From an uncultured Phycisphaerales bacterium (GTDB lineage: Bacteria; Planctomycetota; Phycisphaerae; Phycisphaerales; SM1A02): a stretch of 52,791 nt of DNA. The position numbers and the translations under genes are program-made. Numbering within the stretch: the stretch's first letter is position 1; every line of letters begins with the position of its first letter. The notes below the pieces were generated by a model. That model did not search any database. It was not told where the DNA came from and was given only the letters and a program-made list of their open reading frames with translations. Where the stretch lies: NCBI GenBank assembly GCA_905480395.1, contig CAJQQE010000048.1, positions 1 to 52,791 on the forward strand, given 5' to 3'. This document shows positions 1 to 7,822 of the stretch, piece after piece.

Positions 1-197
1 GCCGTGACGGTCTTCTCCGTCGGCATCCCATCGAAGAATTCGAGCGTGCCGATCGACGTCTCGACCTGGTCGGGCGTCATGATCGACTCGGGAATCGGCG
101 TGTTGAACCCAGGGTTGGGTTCATCCTGCGCGAAGGCCGGAACCGTGAAGAGTGATGTCACAAGCAGCGACGAGAAGAGAGCCATGTTTGGGTTCAT
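1..197 (-). CDS. DUF1254-type secreted protein, N-terminal part only
   Basis: The reverse strand opens with ATG at 197 and runs off the window edge, giving about 65 residues. The first 23 or so form a signal peptide (MNPNMALFSSLLVTSLFTVPAFAQ), so the protein is exported. The following FNTPIPESIMTPDQVETSIG and LEFFDGMPTE resemble the conserved beginning of DUF1254 proteins, an envelope or periplasmic family of unknown biochemical role. It lies 140 bp downstream of the TetR-type gene on the same strand and could be read with it. No convincing ribosome binding site is visible before the ATG. The rest of the gene is outside the window, so completeness cannot be judged. Confidence 0.75.
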   Translation of the reverse strand, partial: MNPNMALFSSLLVTSLFTVPAFAQDEPNPGFNTPIPESIMTPDQVETSIGTLEFFDGMPTEKTVT

Positions 198-337
198 AAG
201 ATAATCCAGTTTGGAAGATATTCGACTGAAGCAAGACTTCGATAGAAAGGCGAATCAGTTTGTCGAAGGTGAGCGTACGACCTGTTTCAGGAAGACCAAC
301 ACCGTGCGGGATTGGCCAGGATTGAAAGAATTAAAAA

Positions 338-979
338 TCACGGTTCAAAGCCCTCGGTCGGGCTTGCGTAAAGCGTCTGAAGCCAAATGTGATAGAGCGT
401 ATCGAGGACTGCTGTGGGGTCCCCCTGTGGTCGCCGGCCAAGTTCCGCCACCAGCATGGCCGCATCGAGTCGATTAAGCGCCACCGCAATCGCACGACCG
501 TCCAATGGACCGATCGTGCCCGCCCTCTGCTCGAGAGCGATGCGATCGGAGACCGCGTCGTCCCATCGACCCATGAACGCCGCCCAGGCAATCTCCAAAC
601 GCGCATCCAATGGCGCCGACTCGCTGATGGCGCGAAAGACCGGCCCATTCTGAATGCAGACGGCGATGATTCCTCGCAGTGACTCACGGAGTGCCGCTCT
701 CGAATCGCCACTCGCGGTGAACCACGGCATGGCGGCGGTGACCAACTCCACCTCGAGGTCAGCCAGAAGCTGCTCGACGAGGTTGTGGACATTCGAAAAG
801 TACTGGTAAAACGCCGGGCGACTCAAACCCGTGCCGTCCATGATGCTGGCGATGGAGAGATCCCGAATCGGCCGCTCCCAGAGCAACTCAATGACCTGCC
901 CAAGGATCTCCTGGCGGGCCGCGCCAGGAGTCCGCCGCCGCCGGGGACTCGATTCGGAACTGGGAGACGTCTCGGGCAT
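338..979 (-). CDS. TetR/AcrR family transcriptional regulator
   Basis: A 213-residue DNA-binding repressor-like protein. After a Ser/Arg-rich leader (residues 1-22) comes a typical TetR N-terminal helix-turn-helix: ARQEILGQVIELLWE, then IASIMDGTGLSRPAFYQYFS with the Tyr-Phe end of the recognition helix. The remaining 140 residues form the variable ligand-binding part. The start at 979 (MPETSP) is preferred over an in-frame ATG at 1063, because the longer form would run through the palindromic site at 990-1008. That palindrome lies just upstream, between this gene and the divergent methyltransferase, as expected for an autoregulated TetR repressor. The ligand is unknown. DUF1254 lies downstream on the same strand. 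Confidence 0.88.
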   Translation of the reverse strand: MPETSPSSESSPRRRRTPGAARQEILGQVIELLWERPIRDLSIASIMDGTGLSRPAFYQYFSNVHNLVEQLLADLEVELVTAAMPWFTASGDSRAALRESLRGIIAVCIQNGPVFRAISESAPLDARLEIAWAAFMGRWDDAVSDRIALEQRAGTIGPLDGRAIAVALNRLDAAMLVAELGRRPQGDPTAVLDTLYHIWLQTLYASPTEGFEP

Positions 980-989
980 CTCAGGATAA

Positions 990-1008
990 TACTGACACTT
1001 TGTCAGTA
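990..1008. promoter_or_regulatory. Palindromic operator, probable TetR-family site
   Basis: TACTGACA-CTT-TGTCAGTA is a perfect 8-bp inverted repeat with a 3-bp spacer. It sits 11 bp upstream of the TetR start codon and about 90 bp before the methyltransferase start. Size and symmetry fit a TetR dimer site. Binding by the neighbouring regulator is inferred from position. Confidence 0.7.
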
Positions 1009-1096
1009 CTGCTGAAGCCCCGTGCCGGAACAGGTCGGCCCCATCGACCCCGACCCGATGCATCGGGAATCACACCGCCGGGGTAGGCTTCGATAC

Positions 1097-1933
1097 ATGA
1101 TGGACACGGAACACCGCCGCGCCAATCGAGCGATGTGGGACGAACGCGTGGACCTGCATGTGGAGAGCGATCTCTACAACGTCCCCGGATTCCTCGCTGG
1201 GCAATGCCGGCTCCGCGACTTCGAACCCGACGAACTTGGCTCGGTCGAGGGCCGGACACTCCTCCATCTCCAATGTCACTTCGGACTGGACACGCTCTCA
1301 TGGGCTCGGCGTGGTGCGATCGTCACCGGCATCGACTTCAGCGAGCCGGCGATTGAGGCCGCTCGAAAGATCGCGAGGCACGCAGACATTCCTGCGACGT
1401 TCGAAGTCTGCGACGTGTACGAGACTGCCGCAACCCTCGACCGAACATTCGACATCGTCTACACCGGACTCGGCGCTCTCTGCTGGATTCCTAATCTTGA
1501 TGCATGGGCCCGGGAGATCGTCCGGCTTCTGGTACCGGGCGGGACCTTCTACATGTCTGAATTCCACCCTTTTACGGACGTCTTCGGCGAAGACGATCTC
1601 GCCGTCACCGAGTCCTACTTCGATGATGGCCGGCCATTCCGCGATGAAACCAGCGGGACCTATAGCGATCGCAGTGCAAAGACCTCGAACAATCTCAGCT
1701 ACAGCTGGACCCATCCGTTGAGTCGCGTCATCACGGCACTCCTCAAGGTCGGCCTGACCCTCGATTCCTTCGCAGAACATGACTACACGGTGTTCCCACG
1801 TTTTACCGCCTTGTCTGCAGCTCCTGGAACGGATGTCTTCCGATTTCCGGAAGGCCACCCCCGACTCCCGCTGATGTACTCCATTCGGATGCGATTCGAT
1901 GGCGGAGGCCCCGAGCCATCATCGAGCGGTTGA
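1097..1933 (+). CDS. Class I SAM-dependent methyltransferase
   Basis: About 278 residues starting at the double ATG at 1097/1100 (MMDTEHRRANRAMWDERV). Motif I is LLHLQCHFGLDTLSWARRGA, followed by VTGIDFSEPAIEAAR, which is the acidic loop that binds the SAM ribose. FDIVYTGLGALCWIPNLDAW and the VRLLVPGGTFYMSEFHP strand complete the Rossmann-type core. This head (MWDERV...HVESDLYNV) is common in small-molecule methyltransferases. The substrate cannot be told from the sequence. The gene is divergent from the TetR regulator and its promoter region contains the palindrome at 990-1008, so repression by that regulator is likely. A more upstream in-frame start at 1022 is possible but would place the start very close to the operator. 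Confidence 0.85.
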   Translation: MMDTEHRRANRAMWDERVDLHVESDLYNVPGFLAGQCRLRDFEPDELGSVEGRTLLHLQCHFGLDTLSWARRGAIVTGIDFSEPAIEAARKIARHADIPATFEVCDVYETAATLDRTFDIVYTGLGALCWIPNLDAWAREIVRLLVPGGTFYMSEFHPFTDVFGEDDLAVTESYFDDGRPFRDETSGTYSDRSAKTSNNLSYSWTHPLSRVITALLKVGLTLDSFAEHDYTVFPRFTALSAAPGTDVFRFPEGHPRLPLMYSIRMRFDGGGPEPSSSG

Positions 1934-2209
1934 AACACGACTCGGGCTCCGGCGGATTTTTCAACTTGCAGCCCGGTCGCGCGAACCACCCCCGCGAAAA
2001 CGTCACCGGAGTCTGCCGACGCGGGGGGCGTTCCTGAGGCATGACATCAAGGATTCAATTCTCGTGAGCACGCCGCTTCAGCCGGCATTTTCGACGTGAG
2101 GATGGGTTATCAAATCGGCTCTTGGATTGATGTCACCACCGCGGGCAACTCGAACAACTATCCTGAAACCCTCCCGCGACCTCGTCTCCAGAAGAACCAC
2201 GAGCCCACC

Positions 2210-4102
2210 ATGCGAACGACCATGCTGAGAATCCGCCGCAAATCCAGCCTAATCACGATCGCCCTGCTCGCCTCGTGCAGCATCGCCGCGTTGGTACTCG
2301 CGGCGCCACAGGATCGCGGTGGACCACGATTTCAAGATGTGCTTCTGCATGAACAGTTCGACGCGGATGAGAATGGGCAACTGGATCGAGCCGAACGAGA
2401 CCTCGCACGAAAAGAAATCGCCAGTCGACCCGCGCGGGGTCGGCGAGGCGGACCTCCCGGGATGCGGGGAGGCCAGGAAGCACAAACTCGTCCGGAAGCC
2501 GACCCAAAGTCGCTCCGGATCGACCGAACAGATCTCAAGGAAGTGCCGAGACTGACCGGGACCGGCTTGTATGACCCCGATGTCTTGCACACGATCTTCT
2601 TGGACTTTGCAGCCCCCGACTGGCATGACGAAATGGTCGCCTTCCATGGAACCGACATCGAAGTCCCCGCCATCATCTCCCTCGATGGCAAAACCGTCGG
2701 CGAGGTCGGCGTCTCGTACCGAGGCAACACCTCTTTCGACATGCCCGCAAAGAAATCCTTCGGCGTCTCGATCGATGCATTCGATCACGATCTTCGGATC
2801 GACGGTTTCCGAACCCTCAACCTACTCAACGCCAACGGTGACCAATCGGTCATGCGTGAGGTCCTGTTCTCAAACATCGCCGCCGGTTATATGCCATCGC
2901 CCAAGGCTAATTTCGTTCGCGTTGTGGTCAACGGCGTTTACCTTGGGATCTACGCCAACGTCCAGCAGCTCAACAAGGACTTCACGAAGGAACACTACGG
3001 GTCAAAGAAAGGGGTTCGTTGGAAGGTTCCCCCAGATTTCTCGGGTGGCGCCGCCCTCACCTACCACGGTGACGACATCGATGACTACCGGGATCGATAC
3101 GAACTCAAGACCAATTCCGCGACCGACGAGGACTGGGCGGATTTAATCGAGCTTTGCAAGGTGCTTCGAAAAACGCCCGACGACGAACTCGAAGCCACCC
3201 TCCCCCGCTACCTCGACATACCTGAAACCATTCGTTTTCTGGCGATCGACAATGCCTTCCTCGACTCGGACGGCTATTACAGCCGCGGAAGCGATTACTA
3301 CATCTACAAGGCGCCGGACGGCGACTTCCATCTCCTGCACTACGACAACAACGAGACCTTCGGTGGCGTGCACCGCGGCGGCCCCGGTGGCCGCGGCGGG
3401 CCGGGCGGCCCTGGCGGTGGTCCCGGCGGCCCACCAAACTTTGGTCCCGGCGGTGCTGGCGGGCCCGGCGGCAGCCCCCCCAACTTCGGTCCGGGCGGTC
3501 CCGGCGGTCGAGGCGGCAGTGCTGGCGGCGGCGGCGGCGGTGCTGGCGGCGGCAGTGGCGGCGGCGCTGGTGGTGGCCGCCCGAGTTTCGGACCAACATC
3601 CACTCAGAACCCAGGCGCCCAGCAGGATCGACGACGGAACCAAGACGGTCGCCGAGGAAATCGACGTGGCGGGCGGGGCGGACGAGGTGGGCCCGGCGGC
3701 GGCCAGGGCGGGGGAATGACACAGTCTCCACTGGCCTTCGAAAATGAAATCGATACCCGCCCCTTGATCACCCGGATTCTCGCGGTCGAGGCCTGGCGAG
3801 CGGAGTATCTCGAGGTCCTCCGAGAACTCGCGACGGTCGAACTCGATTGGGCCATCCTTGGCGCCAGAATCGACCGGTATCGAGATCTCATTGAACGGGA
3901 GGTCGTGCGAGATCCGTTCCTTGGTAAACGGGAGGAATTCCTCAAAAGCCTTTATGGAAGCGACGCATCGCTCAAGTCGATTGCCGCCGAACGGCGAAAG
4001 TTCCTCCTGAATCACGACGCACTGAAGCCGCCAAAACCCGAGCGACAATCTGGTTCCAAGCCAGCGGCAGAAAAAAAGCCTGCCGATCGTCCCGATGCGT
4101 GA
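2210..4102 (+). CDS. Secreted CotH-family protein kinase-like protein with EF-hand and Gly-rich insert
   Basis: A 630-residue protein. A basic N-terminus and hydrophobic stretch (residues 11-32) form a signal peptide or anchor. One EF-hand-like loop (FDADENGQLDRAE, about 50-62) follows. The CotH domain spans roughly 125-580: GVSYRGNTSFDMPAKKSF, LNLLNANGDQSVMREVLF and FVRVVVNGVYLGIYANV are hallmark strings. The family is named after the Bacillus spore-coat kinase CotH. Within the domain, after HLLHYDNNETFGG, there is a Gly/Pro/Arg-rich insert of about 120 residues (385-503) made of GGPGG- and NFGPGG-like repeats, after which the CotH C-terminal helices resume. Start at 2210 is chosen because the signal peptide begins there. 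A DUF4956 gene follows at 85 bp and may be co-transcribed. Confidence 0.88.
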   Translation: MRTTMLRIRRKSSLITIALLASCSIAALVLAAPQDRGGPRFQDVLLHEQFDADENGQLDRAERDLARKEIASRPARGRRGGPPGMRGGQEAQTRPEADPKSLRIDRTDLKEVPRLTGTGLYDPDVLHTIFLDFAAPDWHDEMVAFHGTDIEVPAIISLDGKTVGEVGVSYRGNTSFDMPAKKSFGVSIDAFDHDLRIDGFRTLNLLNANGDQSVMREVLFSNIAAGYMPSPKANFVRVVVNGVYLGIYANVQQLNKDFTKEHYGSKKGVRWKVPPDFSGGAALTYHGDDIDDYRDRYELKTNSATDEDWADLIELCKVLRKTPDDELEATLPRYLDIPETIRFLAIDNAFLDSDGYYSRGSDYYIYKAPDGDFHLLHYDNNETFGGVHRGGPGGRGGPGGPGGGPGGPPNFGPGGAGGPGGSPPNFGPGGPGGRGGSAGGGGGGAGGGSGGGAGGGRPSFGPTSTQNPGAQQDRRRNQDGRRGNRRGGRGGRGGPGGGQGGGMTQSPLAFENEIDTRPLITRILAVEAWRAEYLEVLRELATVELDWAILGARIDRYRDLIEREVVRDPFLGKREEFLKSLYGSDASLKSIAAERRKFLLNHDALKPPKPERQSGSKPAAEKKPADRPDA

Positions 4103-4187
4103 TGGCGATGGTTTGCGTTCTTGATTCACCCCCCGCCACCCTGGCGATGCCTTCGCGCACGGCCTGACGGCCAGCCTGAGAATTCAC

Positions 4188-4868
4188 ATGCAAGATCTGG
4201 TCGAGTTCACTGCCAATCCCGCACTTCCGGAAGTTGACAACGTTGCCCTGAGCCCGTTCGCCACGTTGCTCTTGGCAACGGCGTTCGGTCTGGTCGTGTC
4301 CATCCTTCATCTTCTGGCCCACCGCGAACGTCCCATCTACAGCCTCTGGCGGACTCTCTTACTCATCGCGCCGTTGATCGCCATGTCCACCATGGCGGTG
4401 GGTTCAAACCTCGCGGCGGCGTTCACGCTCTTCGGAACCCTGGCGATCGTTCGGTTCAGAACCCCGATCAAAGATCCGCTTGATGCGGCGTTCGTCATCT
4501 TCTCGGTGATCATCGGACTCGCGCTGGGTAATCAGAGCCTGAACGTGGCCATCGTCGGCACCTCGGTGATTGCGGGGCTCATCTTGGCCCTGCTGGCGGT
4601 CAATCGGATGGTGCCAAGTGAAAATCGCTCGAGTCTTCGGCTCACGATCCGAGGGCTCGAGACCTCCGACACCATCTGGCGATCCGTCCTAGAACGCGAG
4701 GGCATCAAATTCCGAATTGAATCTTGCTCGCACGATCGGACCAAGGGCGAACAGTCCATCAAGCTCGGCCTCAGCGGGATCTCTGGTGACCGATGGCCCA
4801 GTCTCCTCTCAAACCTGCTGGCAATCCCCGAGGTCGAACAGGCCTCCGGGCGAACCGACGACGACTAA
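4188..4868 (+). CDS. DUF4956 integral membrane protein
   Basis: 226 residues with four or five membrane segments in the first 145: LSPFATLLLATAFGLVVSIL, TLLLIAPLIAMSTMAVG, LAAAFTLFGTLAIVRF, DAAFVIFSVIIGLALG and LNVAIVGTSVIAGLILALLAV. The IVRFRTPIKDP string after the third segment is characteristic of DUF4956. A soluble C-terminal domain of about 80 residues follows. In other bacteria such proteins often occur with CotH and with a VTC-type polyphosphate polymerase. CotH is directly upstream here, but no VTC gene is present. The biochemical role is unknown. Its stop codon (4866-4868) abuts the stop codon of the convergent hydrolase (4869-4871) with no gap. Confidence 0.85.
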   Translation: MQDLVEFTANPALPEVDNVALSPFATLLLATAFGLVVSILHLLAHRERPIYSLWRTLLLIAPLIAMSTMAVGSNLAAAFTLFGTLAIVRFRTPIKDPLDAAFVIFSVIIGLALGNQSLNVAIVGTSVIAGLILALLAVNRMVPSENRSSLRLTIRGLETSDTIWRSVLEREGIKFRIESCSHDRTKGEQSIKLGLSGISGDRWPSLLSNLLAIPEVEQASGRTDDD

Positions 4869-5975
4869 TCACGATCCCTTTCGCACCACCATGCTGGTCG
4901 GCGACTCGCCGTCATCATGAAGGTGATGCAGGAGGAATCGTCGGACCGTCTCCTCGATCCGAGGTTCGCCAAAGCCGCCGTGTCCCCCGCCTTGGACCTG
5001 AATGAAAACGTGCTCGACGCCCGCCTGCTTGAGGTCCGCTGCCAGATCGACTGATTGCGCGAATGGGATCAGTCGATCGCGATCTCCGTGGATCAACAGC
5101 ATCGGCGGATCCAAGGCATCAACGAACCATCGCGGGCTCGCGGACCGTGCCTGGTCAGGCTTTGACTGGAGTGGCCCGCGAAGCAATCGCGACTCTGGCG
5201 AATCCGGGGCGTCGTGCTGAATCACACCGTCAAGAGGCATCTGCGACTGCATGGACAAGAGATCGGAAGGACCGAAGAAGTTGATCGCCACCGCGACGCG
5301 ACTGGAGACCCCGGTATGCGGACCAAGCTCACCGTCGAGCCCGTTCTCGGGGCTGCCGGCGAGCCCGAGCATTGCCGAGAGATGGCCTCCGGCGGAGTGA
5401 CCCATGACGGCGATTCTTTCGGGATCGACCCCGAGGCTGACCGCGTGGGCCCGAATCCAGCGGATCGCCGCCTTGCAATCGTGAATCTGCGCCGGCCAGC
5501 CAGCCTCCCCCGTCACGCGGTAGCCAATGCTCGCACCGATGAAACGACCGGTGCCCACCAGTGATCGAATCGCCTCGACGCCCTGGTGATGATCTCCCTC
5601 CAACCAAGCGCCACCGTGGATGTACACGATGATCGGAAGCAGACGCTCCGCCGACGATGCCCGCGGCAACGCGAGCGTCAACCGGTGTCGGGGATTGCCA
5701 TCGCCCACGTAGTCGATATCCGGAACCACTCGAAGGCGGGACGACTCCGCACGGTTGCTGGATCGACCAATGGCGAGCAGGTGCTCTTCGAGCTCGATGA
5801 ATCCGTTGTCATCCAGATCGATCCGTTCGAAGTTGGCCCGAAGCCCCACCGGAACCTCAGTGAGAACCAGTCGGCCGTCATCGTTCTGATCCCACCGATC
5901 AAATTGATCGTCGACCGTGAAGGCCGACGCCGAAGCCGACACGGCGAGAATCGTGAGGATGCCATGCTGAATCAT
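4869..5975 (-). CDS. Secreted alpha/beta hydrolase with two EF-hands
   Basis: 368 residues. Residues 1-19 are a signal peptide (MIQHGILTILAVSASASA). Two EF-hand calcium loops follow, DQNDDGRLVLTE (29-40) and DLDDNGFIELEE (53-64). The rest is an alpha/beta hydrolase of the BD-FAE/HSL-like esterase type: oxyanion motif HGGAW (120-124), nucleophile elbow GHSAGG with Ser194, and candidate acid and base in HGDRDRLIP and GGGHGGFG. It probably cleaves acyl or feruloyl-type esters outside the cytoplasm; the substrate is unknown. The calcium loops are inferred to stabilise or localise the enzyme. The preceding CotH protein also carries an EF-hand-like loop. The gene is convergent with DUF4956. Confidence 0.88.
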   Translation of the reverse strand: MIQHGILTILAVSASASAFTVDDQFDRWDQNDDGRLVLTEVPVGLRANFERIDLDDNGFIELEEHLLAIGRSSNRAESSRLRVVPDIDYVGDGNPRHRLTLALPRASSAERLLPIIVYIHGGAWLEGDHHQGVEAIRSLVGTGRFIGASIGYRVTGEAGWPAQIHDCKAAIRWIRAHAVSLGVDPERIAVMGHSAGGHLSAMLGLAGSPENGLDGELGPHTGVSSRVAVAINFFGPSDLLSMQSQMPLDGVIQHDAPDSPESRLLRGPLQSKPDQARSASPRWFVDALDPPMLLIHGDRDRLIPFAQSVDLAADLKQAGVEHVFIQVQGGGHGGFGEPRIEETVRRFLLHHLHDDGESPTSMVVRKGS

Positions 5976-6223
5976 GAATGGTTGTCACATAGAGAGATCG
6001 ACCTACTCATTGAACGAATTCTCGGCGAAGACACGACTGGACCACCCGCGCGAGCAACGACGCCGAACTGACGTCTTGACGCGTCTTCCTTGACCCACTG
6101 GATGGCGTGGAGTCTACCCCGTCACATGGCGCGTCTCAGCCTCATGCGAGGCCGAATCCGGGTACTGTCCCCCTTGCTTGGGTCTGCACCAGATCCGATC
6201 CACCACCGTCTCTGGGAGATCCG

Positions 6224-7651
6224 ATGTCCGATTTAAGATCCGATGCCATCGTCCTGTTTGGCGCCTCTGGCGACCTTGCCAAGAAGATGACCTTCGTCTC
6301 CCTCTATCGCTTGGCGGTCAGAGGCCTTTTAGACATGCCCATCGTGGGCGTCGCCTTCAGCGACTGGACGAACGAGACGTTCCGCCAAAACGCGCGGGCC
6401 GACATCGAGGCGACCGGCCAAACCGTCGACGACACGGTGTGGGCCAAGATGGAAGCCCAAATGTCATTCATTCAGGGTGACTACACCAAGCCCGAGACCT
6501 ACGCGGCGGTCAAAAAGGCCCTCGCCAACACGAAACGCCCGCTCTTCTATCTTGAAATCCCCCCCAGCCTCTTCGAGGTCACCGTCAAGGGTCTCCACGA
6601 CGCGGGCCTGGTCGCAGATCCCGGGGTTCGAGTCATCGTCGAGAAACCGTTCGGTCACGATTTTGATTCGGCGGTGGCGTTGTACAAGTCATTGGCGTCG
6701 ATGCTGACCGACGACCAGCTCTATCGCATCGATCATTACCTTGGAAAGAACGCGGTCCAGAACATCATGGTTTGGCGGTTCGCCAATCGGCTCTTCGAAC
6801 CGATCTGGAATCGCGATCACGTCGAGTGCGTCCAGATCACCATGGCAGAGTCGTTTGACGTGGCTGATCGGGGCTCGTTCTACGATCGGGTTGGCGCTCT
6901 CAAAGACGTGGTCCAGAATCACATCATGCAGGTCGTCGGACTCTTGGCCATGGAACCACCCAGTTCGACCGACCCGGCCCACATTCACAGCGCCCAACTC
7001 GACGTCTTCGATGCCATGGAACCGATCGATCCCAAGGATTACGTCCGGGGACAGTACGACGGCTACCAGAAGGTTGAGGGCGTGGCCGCAGACTCCACCA
7101 CCGAAACCTTCGTTGCGCTGCGAGTCCACATCGACTCTTGGCGTTGGGCGGGCGTTCCCTTTCTCATTCGGGCGGGCAAGGCGCTCGCCGACACCGGAAC
7201 CGAAGCAGTCGTGGTCTTGAAGCAGCCGCCACTCGACCTCTTCGGCAAGGATCGACACGGTGGGCAGCCACCGGAATCCAACTGGATCCGAATTCGACTC
7301 GGTCACAATGACGGTGTCCAAACCCGGGTGCAGGCGCTCGATCCTTCAAACTCCGAAGAGATGGACTCCACTGAAGTCGTCATGAACGTCGACTTCAACA
7401 ACGCGTTGAGCGTTGAGAAGCTCCCCTATGAGCAACTTCTTGGCGACGCCCTCGACGGAAATGCCACGCGGTTCGCCACCCAGCCAATCATCGAAGGAAC
7501 CTGGACGGCACTGGCACCGATCCTCGACCAGCCAGGCCCGGTCCATTCCTACCCCATCGGAGAAATGGGCCCCAAGGAAGCGGATCGCCTCACTGAAGGA
7601 CTCCATTCCTGGATTCAACCCGTCTCACCGGCGAGTGATCAGCCCGCCTGA
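6224..7651 (+). CDS. zwf: Glucose-6-phosphate 1-dehydrogenase
   Basis: 475 residues, normal length for the family. It oxidises glucose 6-phosphate to 6-phosphogluconolactone with NADP(+) in the oxidative pentose phosphate pathway, in the cytoplasm. Seen directly: nucleotide-binding GASGDLAKK (13-21), EKPFG (140-144), and the signature RIDHYLGK (168-175), whose His171 binds substrate and is followed by NAVQNIMVWRFAN. Start at 6224 is preceded by GGGAGATCCG, a good ribosome binding site, and the 117 bp of in-frame sequence upstream has no family similarity. Neither the lactonase nor 6-phosphogluconate dehydrogenase is nearby. The gene converges on ppc. Confidence 0.96.
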   Translation: MSDLRSDAIVLFGASGDLAKKMTFVSLYRLAVRGLLDMPIVGVAFSDWTNETFRQNARADIEATGQTVDDTVWAKMEAQMSFIQGDYTKPETYAAVKKALANTKRPLFYLEIPPSLFEVTVKGLHDAGLVADPGVRVIVEKPFGHDFDSAVALYKSLASMLTDDQLYRIDHYLGKNAVQNIMVWRFANRLFEPIWNRDHVECVQITMAESFDVADRGSFYDRVGALKDVVQNHIMQVVGLLAMEPPSSTDPAHIHSAQLDVFDAMEPIDPKDYVRGQYDGYQKVEGVAADSTTETFVALRVHIDSWRWAGVPFLIRAGKALADTGTEAVVVLKQPPLDLFGKDRHGGQPPESNWIRIRLGHNDGVQTRVQALDPSNSEEMDSTEVVMNVDFNNALSVEKLPYEQLLGDALDGNATRFATQPIIEGTWTALAPILDQPGPVHSYPIGEMGPKEADRLTEGLHSWIQPVSPASDQPA

Positions 7652-7685
7652 TCTTCAATATTCAAAACAATGCCGCCAGCGCCAC

Positions 7686-7758
7686 GATCTCGATCTCCGC
7701 GTCGCCAGGAACCTCAAAGTCTGATCATCGTGCTTCCGATCCGCGGGGGATCGAGATC
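7686..7758. repeat. Inverted repeat between convergent zwf and ppc
   Basis: GATCTCGATC at 7686-7695 is exactly complementary to GATCGAGATC at 7749-7758, and a few flanking bases (TCC/GGG) also pair. The loop is about 50 bases. It could act as a weak bidirectional terminator, but no U-tract is present and the function is uncertain. Confidence 0.35.
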
Positions 7759-7822
7759 ACGGTCTCCCCAACCGGCGGGACCGTCGCGTCATTTGATCGA
7801 CGCGTTTCGATTTCCGACCCCG

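Noticed and set aside
3360-3720. Possible CRISPR-like or tandem repeat array
   Set aside because: The repeats are in-frame codons for Gly/Pro within CotH, with no regular repeat-spacer spacing.
3340-4129. Long antisense frames opposite the CotH gene (Pro- and Ala-rich)
   Set aside because: They mirror the Gly-rich repeat on the coding strand and have no signal, motif or initiation site.
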